Assembly (NCBI GenBank): GCA_903898855.1
Contig: CAIUHB010000071.1
Coordinates: 14,265-78,264 of the forward strand
DNA length: 64,000 bases
Source of the DNA: an uncultured Actinomycetes bacterium
GTDB taxonomy: Bacteria > Actinomycetota > Actinomycetes > Nanopelagicales > Nanopelagicaceae
Direction of reading: 5' to 3'
In this document: positions 40,520 to 49,357 of the stretch, in pieces
How positions within the stretch are numbered: position 1 is the stretch's first letter
Layout: every line of letters begins with the position of its first letter
Program-made: the position numbers and the translations under genes
The notes under the pieces: generated by a model
The model's input: only the letters and a program-made list of their open reading frames with translations
Told to the model about the DNA's origin: nothing
Database searches by the model: none

Positions 40520-40965
40520 TGACTGAAGCGCACCGTCAAGACAGGACGCTGCACGAAAGCATTTATTACCCTGAGCATGAAAGCCGTAAGGCTTCAGCGG
40601 AGTATGCCCGCGTGCATCATCACTTGGTCTACGTCCTCGATGAATCTTGTTGGGTGTGTGGAGTTAAACAAAGTATGCTCCCCGAGGGGCAGCACATGGA
40701 AACTCACCACTGGCACGTTGAGTGGGCCTTGGTTAACGCCATCGACCCCGACAAGATTCTAGCCGACTTCCCGGAAATGAAGGAAGCTAGTGACCCCGCA
40801 TTGCGAGAATGGCTTGATTCTGAGGGGAACATGCTCGTCCTCTGCCCGGAACATCACCGTTCAGGGCTTTACGGCATTCACAGCATTACCTATCCTGCCT
40901 GGGCAGCACAACGCTGGCTCGAGGACGGGTGGGACTTGGCCGAGGGGCCCAAGGAAGAACACTAA
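40519..40965 (+). CDS. HNH-like zinc protein, 148 aa
   Basis: ATG 40519 overlaps the previous stop. Contains CWVCG, then METHHWHVEWAL and LVLCPEHH: two Cys pairs/His sets arranged as in HNH nucleases of the treble-clef type. Such stand-alone HNH proteins are common in phage late regions, where they assist packaging or act as nicking enzymes. Ends with an amphipathic, Trp-containing helix. Confidence 0.72.
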   Translation: MTEAHRQDRTLHESIYYPEHESRKASAEYARVHHHLVYVLDESCWVCGVKQSMLPEGQHMETHHWHVEWALVNAIDPDKILADFPEMKEASDPALREWLDSEGNMLVLCPEHHRSGLYGIHSITYPAWAAQRWLEDGWDLAEGPKEEH

Positions 40966-40977
40966 TTATTGCGGCTG

Positions 40978-40986
40978 CATGGTATA
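40978..40986 (+). promoter_or_regulatory. Extended -10 promoter for the genes from 41053
   Basis: TGG-TATAAT, a perfect -10 with the extended TG element, lies just after the HNH gene and about 65 bases before the ATG at 41053. The leader carries a TTTAGGAGAAAA ribosome site. No clear -35. Confidence 0.65.
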
Positions 40987-41052
40987 ATTCATGCGGGTCG
41001 TTCGGAAATTGCGCCCTATTAATGGGTTTTAGCACTCTTTAGGAGAAAACAA

Positions 41053-41586
41053 ATGGCATCTTCGTCACTCTACCTGTGGCCGCAAGAAGGTCTCGACTAC
41101 ATCATGAGCATTCTCCCCAAGGGCGGAACCTCACCTACGTCTTTGTACCTTGGCCTCATGACAACCTCTTGGGCAACTGTTGAAGGCTACGGCTACACGA
41201 ACATCAACGTCACGCTTAACACCGGCACCTACATCGTCAACGAGCTCGCGTCGGCCACCGGCTACACTACTCGCCCAACCCTTGCCGCTGCTTCGTGGGG
41301 AGCAAACTCAACTGGTAGCGTAACCATTGGCTCTAACACTATTTCGGTTCGTCAGTCGGCTTATGCCGCTGGAACCGGTATCACCATCACCAACAGCTCT
41401 GGTTCGACCTGGGCTGGAGTTACTGGTATCTTTGTTTGCACTTCCGCAACCGTCGGTCAGGCATCTGGCGCAGGAACGACAGTCCTCTGGTACGCCCCGT
41501 TCTCTGACCAGTCGACGGTCACCCTTGCCAGCGGCGACAGCATCAACATCAACCCGACCTGGCAGTCCGCGCCTTACCCGGCTTAA
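41053..41586 (+). CDS. Beta-rich virion protein, 177 aa
   Basis: Strong TTTAGGAGAAAAC ribosome site and its own promoter. N-terminal PQEGLDYIMSILPKGGTSP, then LYLGLMTT matches a type of small phage structural protein seen beside fibre genes; the rest is Ser/Thr/Gly-rich beta structure. High use of C-ending codons, like the capsid gene, suggests high expression. Likely a fibre, decoration or head protein. Confidence 0.75.
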   Translation: MASSSLYLWPQEGLDYIMSILPKGGTSPTSLYLGLMTTSWATVEGYGYTNINVTLNTGTYIVNELASATGYTTRPTLAAASWGANSTGSVTIGSNTISVRQSAYAAGTGITITNSSGSTWAGVTGIFVCTSATVGQASGAGTTVLWYAPFSDQSTVTLASGDSININPTWQSAPYPA

Positions 41587-41598
41587 TAGGCGGGCCTC

Positions 41599-43800
41599 AT
41601 GGCCGTTGGACTTGTAGCCATTGGCTCCAGCTCGGTAGCTGGTGCCACCAACTCAACCGGAACTCTTTCTTTTAATATCACGGGTTGGACCCCAGCAGCG
41701 GGTCACACTTTGTTTGTCTCGGTTTATTCGAGCGACCCTGGAGGCATGAAGCCTAACGGCACTTCTGCAATAACGTGCAATAACGTCAGCTTGTATTTGC
41801 TGGACTACGGGGTTTACTCAACCAATTCCGTTCTGCGTGTTCCGGCTTTGTGGGGTGCACCTTATACATCCGGTATGACAAACACAATAAATGTCAACTG
41901 GAAAAATACCGCTAACGCAACGCGAAACATTTACGCCATAGCAGTTGTTTTGACCGGCATATCCACTTCATACTCTGGTTCGTGGAATGCTTTTCGTTCC
42001 AACGCCAGCTTCTCGGGTGTTGTAGACGGTGCATCAAACAATTATGACCCGTACACGAATAATGGAACAAACACTAATGGTAGCGGAAACGCTAGCGGTT
42101 CTATTTTAACCCTTGCGAACTCCGCTGGAATCCCCACAACTTACGATTCTCAAAACGAACCATTTATTATTTGCAGCTGGCAAGCCAACCAGGGTGGACT
42201 GGCTCCATCGACCTTTAACGGCAGCACAACTATTACCAACGGCGCCATCACAACCTCAGGTCAAAGCTCGGGCACTACAGTTGTTGCAGCAAGCGGTAAC
42301 TACACGATTACCGGTGGAACTGCTTACGTTAATAGCCCCAATGGCATTATCCCGTTTACGTACGCAAGCGTTGTCGGCTCCACCCTCACCGGATGTCAAA
42401 TTTACGGAGGCTCGGCATCTCCGTTTTACAACTACGCAACCAACTTGAACGGTTCGTATGCGTTGATTAATAACCCAATCCCGCTTACAACTTCATCAAT
42501 CTCCGGAACTCCGGTATATAACGGATTTAAATTTTACGACTCATACACTGGTACGACAAATCTTGCAACTGCTGGCGTAAGCGGAGTTCAGTCAGCAGGA
42601 ACTTTTTCGGTTAACTGGGGAAACTCAACTGGCCTCTCCTCAACTCCTGCCTACATTCTTGCTAGAACAACTTCCATAGGTGCGCTACTCTACACATTTG
42701 CGCCCACAACCAGGAAGATAACGCGCAGTTTTTTTTCGTTGAGCACCCTTGCGGAAACAACCGCCAGGTCGTTGACGAAGACTCGGAATGCTTTATCTTT
42801 AGCAGTTTCGGCTGCCCAAGCAATTAAGAAAACGCTTAGGAACAAGAGTGCGTCTAGCTTATCGGTGGACGCTGCACGTTCTGTCAAAACCTCCAAGTTC
42901 ACTAGAACTGCAACTTCTTTGCTTGTCCGTTCTGCTTTTGTTAGCAAAACTTTGCAACATGCACGCAACGCTATCGCTACATTAGTTAGGTCAGCTTACG
43001 TAAGCAAGACTAAAGCTTTCTCAAAGGCGGTTAAATCTGCCATTATCAATATTGCGGCTTCCGGCAAGGGGCCGGTGAAACGCATTCGGTATGCAAAGTC
43101 CGTCTTTACTGGGGCCGCCAAAGAGGGCAAGGTTGTTTTTTACGCAGTCATTAGCGTTGCTCTGTCGGTGTTGCCGGATGAAGTATTCAAGACTGTTTCT
43201 TATACAAGGCGAGCTTTCGGTACGGCTGTCAAGGCATCAAATTTTGCCAGGACAAAAATCGTCAAACGTTATTCAAAGCCCCTTCAAATCCGTTCTGCCA
43301 ATTTTTCAAAGCGATACATTAGCAATCGATATGCTCGAGCTGTTGCAATTAACTCAAGCAAAACAATCAGGAAGACTCTTAAGGGGTTTTTTGTCCTGGC
43401 TTTATCCCCCGTTTTTGTCGGTCGACGTGTATACCGCAAGCGTTACGTAAACGCTCTCTCCCCTGTTTCCGCTACCGTCACTAGGCGCGTTACATCGGTG
43501 CGTGGCGTCTCAGTTACCGCAACTTGGCCGGTGAACGCGAAGAGAACTCAAAGGCTTATACGAAAAGCCGGCGCCTTAATCGCAGCCGCTAGTAAATTTT
43601 TCTTTACGGCAAAAATCACCGGTCACCCCGGCCAGGTCGGCGGTGCCGTTTATACCGCGATTCTGGGTGCTAATATTGAAGAGCCCAGCGTATCAGCCCA
43701 GGTCAGCTCTGCCATAGTCGGCTCAGAGATTGATTATCCAAGTGTTTCAGCAAACGTATCCGCGCCAATTGTCGGTGCAGAAGTTATATTCTCGGAGTAA
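41599..43800 (+). CDS. Large virion-type protein with basic repeats, 733 aa
   Basis: Residues 1-375: Ser/Thr/Asn-rich beta region with about 20-residue strands, typical of phage appendages. Residues about 375-665: degenerate repeats of roughly 20-24 residues with pattern R/K-x-A-x-x-L-x-V-x-A-x(4)-K-T (for example TKTRNALSLAVSAAQAIKKT; RTATSLLVRSAFVSKT; HARNAIATLVRSAYVSKT), strongly basic. Residues 680-733: an acidic end with internal duplication (SAQVSSAIVGSEIDYPSVS; SANVSAPIVGAEVIFSE). Probably an adhesion or long-fibre protein. Confidence 0.8.
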   Translation: MAVGLVAIGSSSVAGATNSTGTLSFNITGWTPAAGHTLFVSVYSSDPGGMKPNGTSAITCNNVSLYLLDYGVYSTNSVLRVPALWGAPYTSGMTNTINVNWKNTANATRNIYAIAVVLTGISTSYSGSWNAFRSNASFSGVVDGASNNYDPYTNNGTNTNGSGNASGSILTLANSAGIPTTYDSQNEPFIICSWQANQGGLAPSTFNGSTTITNGAITTSGQSSGTTVVAASGNYTITGGTAYVNSPNGIIPFTYASVVGSTLTGCQIYGGSASPFYNYATNLNGSYALINNPIPLTTSSISGTPVYNGFKFYDSYTGTTNLATAGVSGVQSAGTFSVNWGNSTGLSSTPAYILARTTSIGALLYTFAPTTRKITRSFFSLSTLAETTARSLTKTRNALSLAVSAAQAIKKTLRNKSASSLSVDAARSVKTSKFTRTATSLLVRSAFVSKTLQHARNAIATLVRSAYVSKTKAFSKAVKSAIINIAASGKGPVKRIRYAKSVFTGAAKEGKVVFYAVISVALSVLPDEVFKTVSYTRRAFGTAVKASNFARTKIVKRYSKPLQIRSANFSKRYISNRYARAVAINSSKTIRKTLKGFFVLALSPVFVGRRVYRKRYVNALSPVSATVTRRVTSVRGVSVTATWPVNAKRTQRLIRKAGALIAAASKFFFTAKITGHPGQVGGAVYTAILGANIEEPSVSAQVSSAIVGSEIDYPSVSANVSAPIVGAEVIFSE

Positions 43801-43802
43801 TT

Positions 43803-44180
43803 ATGACAGCAATGAATCCAGTCCTAGAGGTTGTCCAAGGAAACAAGGTCCGCATCTCGACCGCTAGCAACCCGTTTACAAGTATCGGCGGAGCCATTGT
43901 CGACCCCGACATCGTTTCCTTTGGTTATATTGTCAATGCCGGCACGCCGACAACCTTTACGTACACAAACGGCGCGCCGACGCCCGACCCAACAAATACT
44001 ATTGTGCGTGAAAGCGTTGGTTCGTATTACATCGAAGTCGACACTGGCCCCATCGCCCCGGGAGTTTTGCAATACGCTATTGTGGGGGAACCTGGCACGT
44101 CGGCATTAGACGCAACCCGCACCAAGGCGCGGTTTGACGGTCAGATTGTCATTGCCGCGGCGCCTTTCCCGCTTGGGTAA
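43803..44180 (+). CDS. Beta-rich virion-type protein, 125 aa
   Basis: Two bases after the large repeat protein. Ig-like strand pattern (VLEVVQGNKVRIST; VSFGYIVNAGTPTTFTYTNG; GSYYIEVDTGPIAPGVLQYAIVG). Such small proteins are frequent around phage tail and head genes. No family recognised. Last gene before the promoter at 44184. Confidence 0.72.
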   Translation: MTAMNPVLEVVQGNKVRISTASNPFTSIGGAIVDPDIVSFGYIVNAGTPTTFTYTNGAPTPDPTNTIVRESVGSYYIEVDTGPIAPGVLQYAIVGEPGTSALDATRTKARFDGQIVIAAAPFPLG

Positions 44181-44183
44181 TCA

Positions 44184-44212
44184 TTGTATTTTATTCAGTT
44201 ATGGTATATACT
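44184..44212 (+). promoter_or_regulatory. Sigma70-type promoter for the metallophosphoesterase operon
   Basis: -35 TTGTAT (44184-44189), 17-base spacer, -10 TATACT (44207-44212). The gene at 44237 starts about 17 bases beyond the expected transcription start, behind an AAGGAG ribosome site. Confidence 0.75.
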
Positions 44213-44236
44213 TATCCGCAGACAAGGAGTCGAGCT

Positions 44237-44470
44237 GTGGATAAAAAAGACCTATCAGAATTTTTTCGCCCTAAGCAAAACAGACGTTGCGCTTTAGCAA
44301 TGCTCGAGCTCAGCGATGAGCAACGTGAGAAATTGAATGCTGCCCTAGGGTTCAGCAACGCAGAAATAAGTAACGCCACTATCGTTCAGGTACTTCACGA
44401 CTGGGGATTCCGAGTTGGTCGAACTGTTGTGGGCGAACACCGTAGAGGAGCATGCTGCTGCCATGACTGA
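44237..44470 (+). CDS. Small helix-turn-helix-like protein with Cys-rich tail, 77 aa
   Basis: A GTG start at 44237 follows ACAAGGAGTCGAGCT and is better than the ATG upstream, which would lie within the promoter. Helical: CALAMLELSDEQREKLNAAL, then ATIVQVLHDWGFRVGRTVVGEHRRG, a likely winged/HTH unit, ending CCCHD. Similar small proteins occur beside metallophosphoesterases in actinophages. DNA-binding role inferred; a small-terminase role is possible but not shown. Confidence 0.72.
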   Translation: MDKKDLSEFFRPKQNRRCALAMLELSDEQREKLNAALGFSNAEISNATIVQVLHDWGFRVGRTVVGEHRRGACCCHD

Positions 44471-45596
44471 TGTTAGCGAATTTATCAATAACTCAAAAAA
44501 GAAAAAAGCTACCCTTGAAAGGGTTGCCGAATTCCTTGAGCGTAATGGTATCGACATCGACGAGATAGGCAACGTCGACCGCATCAACGTCTCGGAGCGT
44601 TGGACCGATGGCAAGACTTCCGGTACCACTGCCATTTCGATTAACCCTAAGTGGAGCGAAGGCCCGGAGTGGCCGACAATCCAACAAGCAAAACCGACCG
44701 TTATCAAGTTCAGCAATGCTAAAGGGACACGCCCTCTTGACCGAAAAGTAACCGTCATTCTCTCTGACACGCAGATTGGTTACTTGCGCTTGTCCGATGG
44801 CGAGATGGTTCCAATGCACGATGAGGCCGCAATGGCCGCTGGCCTTGCAATTATCGCTGCCGTAAAGCCTGATGTTATTGTAAACCTTGGGGACTATCTT
44901 GACATGAGTGAGTGGTCATCCAAGTTCACCGTGTACCCAGAATTTGTACTGACTACTCAGGCCGCACTAGACCGCGGTCACGAATACCTTGCCGAGCAAC
45001 GTGCCACTGCTGGCCCCAACGCTGAGATTTATCTGCTTGGCGGAAACCACGACAATCGCCTTGAACTGGCTGTTGCCCGCAACACTATGGCAGCCCTGCG
45101 TCTTCGTCAGGCGAACTCACCGGAGTCATGGCCCGTTCTGTCAATCCCGTTCCTGCTCCGCCTCGAGGAGCTTGGGGTTGAGTACGTTGGCTCATACCCG
45201 GCTGGTCGCATCAAGCTTGCTGAAGCGCATGGGGGCCAGACGCCTTTGTACGCTTTGCACGGCGAGAAACTCGACATGAAGAAGCAGGCCAATTCGGAGC
45301 GGCAGAGCACCGTCCAAGGCCACACTCACCACGTATCTGTTCACTGCGAAACATACGAAGTCGATGGCGAGCCTCAGCAGGTTCAAGCCTGGTCGCTCGG
45401 ATGCTTGTGCCGTATCGATGGCGCCGTGCCCTCCAGCCGGGGCGGCACTGACGAATTCGGTCGCCCCTATAAGCGACAAGAATCATGGCAACACGCTATT
45501 GGCGTTCTGACTGAGACGGAGAACGGCTGGTGGCTCGAGCCAATCTTTATTCACGACGGAGTTGCGTTCTACAATGGCAAAGAATATCAGGGATAG
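44463..45596 (+). CDS. Calcineurin-like metallophosphoesterase
   Basis: 377 aa from ATG 44463 (eight-base overlap with the previous gene). All metal-site motifs are present in order: LSDTQIG, VNLGDYLD, GGNHDNR, LHGEKLD and GHTHH. The first 95 residues are an added helical domain. Could act on phosphodiesters in nucleic acid (SbcD-like) or on small molecules. The operon context (HTH protein upstream, zinc protein downstream) does not decide. Confidence 0.88.
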   Translation: MTDVSEFINNSKKKKATLERVAEFLERNGIDIDEIGNVDRINVSERWTDGKTSGTTAISINPKWSEGPEWPTIQQAKPTVIKFSNAKGTRPLDRKVTVILSDTQIGYLRLSDGEMVPMHDEAAMAAGLAIIAAVKPDVIVNLGDYLDMSEWSSKFTVYPEFVLTTQAALDRGHEYLAEQRATAGPNAEIYLLGGNHDNRLELAVARNTMAALRLRQANSPESWPVLSIPFLLRLEELGVEYVGSYPAGRIKLAEAHGGQTPLYALHGEKLDMKKQANSERQSTVQGHTHHVSVHCETYEVDGEPQQVQAWSLGCLCRIDGAVPSSRGGTDEFGRPYKRQESWQHAIGVLTETENGWWLEPIFIHDGVAFYNGKEYQG

Positions 45597-45849
45597 TTAC
45601 CGCAAAAAAGAGCCTACCAATAAGGCCGACATTGACGAGTATTTAAAGGTATTCCCTAACGCACAGATTGTTGTTTGCGACGTATGCGGGGACTACTGCC
45701 CGGTATGGTTGGAGCGGGATAAGGAAATCCACGTTCATTCAACCTGCTACGAAACCCCTAAGGGCAAGCGTGCTGTGTATCTGCGTGACCTTGCAGAGCG
45801 CAAGGCTGCGCAGGGGGAAACCCAGCTAGGCTTCTTCCCGCTCGATTAG
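45574..45849 (+). CDS. Small Cys/His zinc-binding protein, 91 aa
   Basis: ATG 45574, overlapping the phosphoesterase 3' end. CDVCGDYC, then HVHSTCYE: a treble-clef or zinc-finger arrangement. Charged C-terminal helix ending in GFFPLD. Its last 24 bases overlap, tail to tail, the WhiB-like gene on the other strand. No family assigned. Confidence 0.75.
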   Translation: MAKNIRDSYRKKEPTNKADIDEYLKVFPNAQIVVCDVCGDYCPVWLERDKEIHVHSTCYETPKGKRAVYLRDLAERKAAQGETQLGFFPLD

Positions 45850-46161
45850 TAGAGCCCACGCCTTTGTAGCGTTGATGTTATTAATAAACCAATCGCGACG
45901 GTCAGCGGCACTTGAGCCACCCCACACGCCGTATTCGATGACGTTCTCCATTGCGTAATCGTGGCAATTGCGACGGACTGGGCACGTCCTGCATTTAAGC
46001 ATGGCACGTTGCATAAGGGAGGACTGACCTTGGCCCGGGAAAAAGTTGTCCACCCCGTCTCCACGACAGGCCGCTTCCGCAAAGAAATCTGGCCTATACT
46101 TTGCCAGTCTCTTTAATAGCTCAAGAAGCTCAATCTGCGTGTGGGATAACTCTTCACTCAC
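45826..46161 (-). CDS. WhiB-like iron-sulphur regulator, copy 1
   Basis: 111 aa, GTG start at 46161. The four-Cys cluster is present: ACRG, then LKCRTCPVRRNC, followed by GVWGG (the WhiB beta-turn) and a basic SAADRRDW. WhiB proteins bind a [4Fe-4S] cluster and regulate transcription through the host sigma factor; phage copies can displace host WhiB proteins. Last gene of the leftward recombination operon. Its 5' end overlaps the upstream small gene by eight bases. Confidence 0.9.
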   Translation of the reverse strand: MSEELSHTQIELLELLKRLAKYRPDFFAEAACRGDGVDNFFPGQGQSSLMQRAMLKCRTCPVRRNCHDYAMENVIEYGVWGGSSAADRRDWFINNINATKAWALLIEREEA

Positions 46162-46318
46162 TAGGAAGTCCCTGTTCCGCTATATGCAGGTGGGACATGG
46201 AAAAGACAATAGAGCGAGCATTATTATTAAACTTCCAGCCGCATGTGCAATTGCTGGTTGTCTTGCCTTTTTCCGTCAAAATCTCAACTCGGTGGATGCC
46301 TACTGCTCCCATGACCAT
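46154..46318 (-). CDS. Small zinc-finger-like protein, 54 aa
   Basis: ATG 46318 (or 46312) lies within the HNH gene's 3' end; TGA at 46154 overlaps the WhiB start. It carries CTCGW followed by HLH, a Cys2-His2-type metal site. The tight overlap on both sides and the otherwise empty gap support it. Function unknown. Confidence 0.7.
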   Translation of the reverse strand: MVMGAVGIHRVEILTEKGKTTSNCTCGWKFNNNARSIVFSMSHLHIAEQGLPSE

Positions 46319-46671
46319 TTCCTAAATCCTCTGCGGTGTGCTTCTTTGGGGTTGTCTGTAATCATTATATGGCAGTAACGACACACTGCCATGAACTGCG
46401 TAGCGTCTTCGCTAACAATTTTTCCGCCGACTCCTCGAGGAACAACCTCGTGAACATCGACGGATTTTTTAGTACATTCATCATCCCAATATGCTTCACA
46501 GACGGGATGGGTGTTAAGAAATTCGGCGACGAAGGCCCTGCGGACCTCATATAGCCGTTCCATTTTTTTGGACCGTGGCTTAATTCTCTTGCGAGTCTCT
46601 AGCCCCTTGTTGGTCTTTAATCCGGTATTGGCCTTCAGCTCTTTCTTGCGATTGAGCGGAGTCCTTTTCAC
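46300..46671 (-). CDS. HNH endonuclease
   Basis: 123 aa, GTG start at 46671 in a GTGA overlap with the upstream gene, which is better than a start further up. HNH core: CEAYWDDEC, VDVHEVVPRG, then FMAVCRYCHIMI, with the two Cys pairs of the zinc-bearing type. The first 40 residues are basic (RKRIKPRSKK). It could nick DNA for recombination or packaging, or be a homing-type enzyme; nearby genes are intact, which argues against recent invasion. Confidence 0.82.
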   Translation of the reverse strand: MKRTPLNRKKELKANTGLKTNKGLETRKRIKPRSKKMERLYEVRRAFVAEFLNTHPVCEAYWDDECTKKSVDVHEVVPRGVGGKIVSEDATQFMAVCRYCHIMITDNPKEAHRRGFRKWSWEQ

Positions 46672-46826
46672 AGATAAAAGTGACGAAGTTGGTCCTGTAG
46701 AATGGCAATTTGACGGTGGCACTCGGCCACCTCGGCCAGGAGCTTAACTCTGGTTTCCTCGAGTTCAATGACCTTGCTCTCGAGCTCTCGAGCGTAAAGC
46801 TCAATGGTTTCGTCGAATGATGACAT
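46668..46826 (-). CDS. Small coiled-coil protein, 52 aa
   Basis: ATG 46826 on the TAATG overlap with the upstream gene; TGA at 46668-46670 overlaps the HNH start. The protein is a continuous amphipathic helix (ELYARELESKVIELEETRVKL). Coupled to the next coiled-coil gene upstream, so the two may interact. No known family. Confidence 0.72.
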   Translation of the reverse strand: MSSFDETIELYARELESKVIELEETRVKLLAEVAECHRQIAILQDQLRHFYL

Positions 46827-47182
46827 TAGATGCCTGCTCCTCGGTAGGAAGCCATAAGGCTTCGCAGTGAATCGATTTGACTGCGTACCGTCACAAGTGC
46901 CTGCTTGGTCGCTTCAAGGCGGGTCCTAGCAGCGTCATACGACTTGCGCTCATCAACGGAGTTAAGGATGGCAAAATCCTCACAGGCGTCCTGTGTCATC
47001 TTCTTGCCATCGATGTCCCCACCCAGCCGAGCGGAAAAGCGCTCAGACGCAAACTTAACCTTGTACGCGGTCTCTGCATTGCTGCATTCCTCCAAGTACT
47101 TGGCATAGTCTTCCGTAAGTTCCTCCATACGGCGCATCTGCTCACGCAATGACCGCTCGGCTGAGGCGAGGTTAGTTTCCAT
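46826..47182 (-). CDS. Coiled-coil protein, 118 aa
   Basis: Two long charged helices (residues 1-50 and 75-115) with a short Gly/Asp link (ARLGGDIDGKK). No domain recognised. Five bases after the SSB gene and overlapping the next gene by TAATG, so part of the recombination operon; a structural or accessory role in DNA recombination is possible. Confidence 0.75.
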   Translation of the reverse strand: METNLASAERSLREQMRRMEELTEDYAKYLEECSNAETAYKVKFASERFSARLGGDIDGKKMTQDACEDFAILNSVDERKSYDAARTRLEATKQALVTVRSQIDSLRSLMASYRGAGI

Positions 47183-47187
47183 CGGGA

Positions 47188-47580
47188 CTAGAACTCTTCG
47201 TAGCCGCCGAAGGAGTCACTCGGTACAGACGCACTGGTGCGTTCCGTCCGGTTAACAGTGACAGTGTTGAATCGCAGCGAGGCGCCAATTTCGTCGGCGA
47301 CGATTTCCGTCACGCTCCCCTTGGTGCCATCATTGCGGTCGAAGGTGCGGACTTCCTGACGGCCAGCGACGATAACGCGCTGACCCTTCTGGAGTGAGTC
47401 TGCGGTGTTAGTGGCGCTAGTGCCAAAAACGGTCACGTCGTAAAACGAAGTGCGCTCGTTCTTGTTCTTGTCGCGGTAGGTCTCTGCGAGACCAAATCGG
47501 ACAATCGGCTTGCCGTTCTCGCTGAAGCGAATCTCCGGGTCTCGCGTGATGTTTCCTGCAACGGTAATGAATGAATTCAT
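47188..47580 (-). CDS. ssb: Single-stranded DNA-binding protein
   Basis: 130 aa. The OB-fold pattern of bacterial SSB is clear: MNSFITVAGNITRDPEIRF, then GKPIVRFGLAE, FYDVTVFG, and LQKGQRVIVAGRQEVRTF. It ends with an acidic/aromatic tip (GGYEEF), the protein-interaction tail. ATG 47580 follows an AGGAGAAG ribosome site. It protects ssDNA during replication and annealing and lies next to the ERF gene. Confidence 0.93.
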   Translation of the reverse strand: MNSFITVAGNITRDPEIRFSENGKPIVRFGLAETYRDKNKNERTSFYDVTVFGTSATNTADSLQKGQRVIVAGRQEVRTFDRNDGTKGSVTEIVADEIGASLRFNTVTVNRTERTSASVPSDSFGGYEEF

Positions 47581-47590
47581 TGTTCTTCTC

Positions 47591-48271
47591 CTAGTTTCCA
47601 GCGAGACTGTTGAAATGCTCAATGAGCTGCTTGGCCTCGTCCATGGTTAATTCTCCCAACTCGCGAACGTCCCGACCGATAGCGGCGAGGATTCCCTCGT
47701 GCATCTGAAGGTCATTCCAGTTGAGAGTCTTGTGAGTGATAGCCCAGATGGCACGGGTCTGCTTTTCGGTAGCACTCCCGCCCGGCTTGGGCCCACTTGC
47801 GGGGCGTCCAGCTGCGCTCGCAACGGCGTTGCGAAGTCCAGACTGGTTATCCTGCGAATTGTTACGAGCGGGCTGCGAAGAGAATGAGGCAGCATTGCCA
47901 TCGTCATCCTCGTCGGCGACAAGGCCGAGAATGGCCATGAACGCGTAGCGACGCATGTAGGTAATGGCACTGCCGTGCGCCTGCGGGTCATTCTTGACCA
48001 AGTGCAGAGGAGCGGTGCTTGAGAGGTACTGACCTGATTCGTGAAGCAGGACGGTGGTGAGGGCATCCTTACCATCGACGTTGGTAACAAGCTGGCTGAT
48101 TGCCAAGCCGTTGCGAGCGAGGATAGGGGTGGCCGCCTGAACAACATCAGGGAGAGCCGCGTACTTGCTCTTAAAGAAGGGGTTGTCGGCGCCCTTCGGG
48201 ATTACGGAGAACTCCGACTGAGCCTTAACCAAGGCTTTGAAGAGTTCGTTTACTTCTGCACTATTTTCCAT
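47591..48271 (-). CDS. ERF-family single-strand annealing protein
   Basis: 226 aa. ERF signature: FKALVKAQSEF, NPFFKSKYAALPDVV, then NGLAISQLV and GSAITYMRRYAFMAILGLVADEDDDG. The C-terminal third (after a Gly/Pro/Ser linker at about 140-165) is a small helical domain. Works with the YqaJ exonuclease encoded upstream in the same operon (exonuclease + annealase pair). Confidence 0.93.
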   Translation of the reverse strand: MENSAEVNELFKALVKAQSEFSVIPKGADNPFFKSKYAALPDVVQAATPILARNGLAISQLVTNVDGKDALTTVLLHESGQYLSSTAPLHLVKNDPQAHGSAITYMRRYAFMAILGLVADEDDDGNAASFSSQPARNNSQDNQSGLRNAVASAAGRPASGPKPGGSATEKQTRAIWAITHKTLNWNDLQMHEGILAAIGRDVRELGELTMDEAKQLIEHFNSLAGN

Positions 48272-48334
48272 TGTTTGGTCCTTTCTTGAGGTACTGAATC
48301 ATACTACCAGATGTTTGTGATGCTGTCAACATCA

Positions 48335-49354
48335 TTAATTGTTACTTGCACGGAGCACTCGGGCACCCGAACGAGACTTCTTGTATGCATCCCAAATTTC
48401 CGGAGCCTCACGCTTCAAACGCTCGGTGTCCAGAACTTCAGAATCCTTTGAGGTGCGGTAAGTGAGGATAACGTCGCCATTGACTGTGGCGAACTCAGCA
48501 CTGCCGACCTTCTCGATTACCTTAGCACGAAGAGCCTTGCGCTCCGCGTCGGCTTCGTCTGCCGCTCGCTTGGCGGCTTCGAACTCCTGCCAAAGGGCAA
48601 GCAACTCCTGTCCGCCCTCGTAACCACGGCCAGGCTCGTGACGTGCGTAGCGTGACTGTTGAGCCGCTTCCGTTGCTTCGGAACCATCAACCTCTGGCGG
48701 AGTCTTGGTCAAAACAAGGTCCCAGAATTGGCCCTCTGCGATGATAAGGTTTTCCGCAATTTCATCGTCCCACTCGAGCTGGCGAACTTGCAGTCCGCGA
48801 GGCGGGACTAGGGCCGCAAAGGTAATGTCATGCCATCCGGTTACGACACCGTAGTGGATGGTCTGCAACATATAGCTTTGAGGGATTGAGTTATTGTCCC
48901 AAAGATGGGGGGTGCCGGGACTAGAGATGCCGGTTGTCTTGACCTCGAGGATGCCGAGAACGCCAGACGGAACAGATTCATTGCGCCATGGGGTCACTTC
49001 GCCAGCGGGGAACTGCTCGCTTGGCTCAACGATAACGAAGTCAAGGTTCGCAAACATGAAGGGGTTCTCCTCTGACACGAGGATGACCGGCCATTCGACA
49101 ACAGCCTTGTAGTGCTTCTTGGCGTACATGCGAGCAATGGGAAGCTCTAGCTCATTGCCCCACTCGGTAGCCTCATTGCCGGTGAACTCACGTTCAACCA
49201 CGCCAACGCGCTCTGCCCACAATGCGTAAGGCGAGTTGTACTTATTAACGCCAATAATGGTTCCAGCGTCGGAACCGCCAATACCGTTCTTACGGTAAGC
49301 AAGCCATTCCTCTTCCGGCATATCCCAAGCGGGAACTACTTTGAATTTGTTCAT
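48335..49354 (-). CDS. YqaJ/lambda-type exonuclease
   Basis: 339 aa. YqaJ-type recombination nuclease: WLAYRKNGIGGSDAGTIIGVNKY (first motif), ELELPIARMYA, then the PD-(D/E)XK core with FANLDFVI and GILEVKTT, and a conserved Gln (IPQSYMLQTIHYG). It resects double-strand ends to give 3' overhangs for the ERF annealase. The start is four bases after the LexA-like gene's stop; AGAAAGG ribosome site. Confidence 0.93.
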   Translation of the reverse strand: MNKFKVVPAWDMPEEEWLAYRKNGIGGSDAGTIIGVNKYNSPYALWAERVGVVEREFTGNEATEWGNELELPIARMYAKKHYKAVVEWPVILVSEENPFMFANLDFVIVEPSEQFPAGEVTPWRNESVPSGVLGILEVKTTGISSPGTPHLWDNNSIPQSYMLQTIHYGVVTGWHDITFAALVPPRGLQVRQLEWDDEIAENLIIAEGQFWDLVLTKTPPEVDGSEATEAAQQSRYARHEPGRGYEGGQELLALWQEFEAAKRAADEADAERKALRAKVIEKVGSAEFATVNGDVILTYRTSKDSEVLDTERLKREAPEIWDAYKKSRSGARVLRASNN

Positions 49355-49357
49355 CTC

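Noticed and set aside
46300..46671. HNH gene as a recent homing-endonuclease invader
   Set aside because: It is translationally coupled to both neighbours and no split or interrupted gene is seen nearby.
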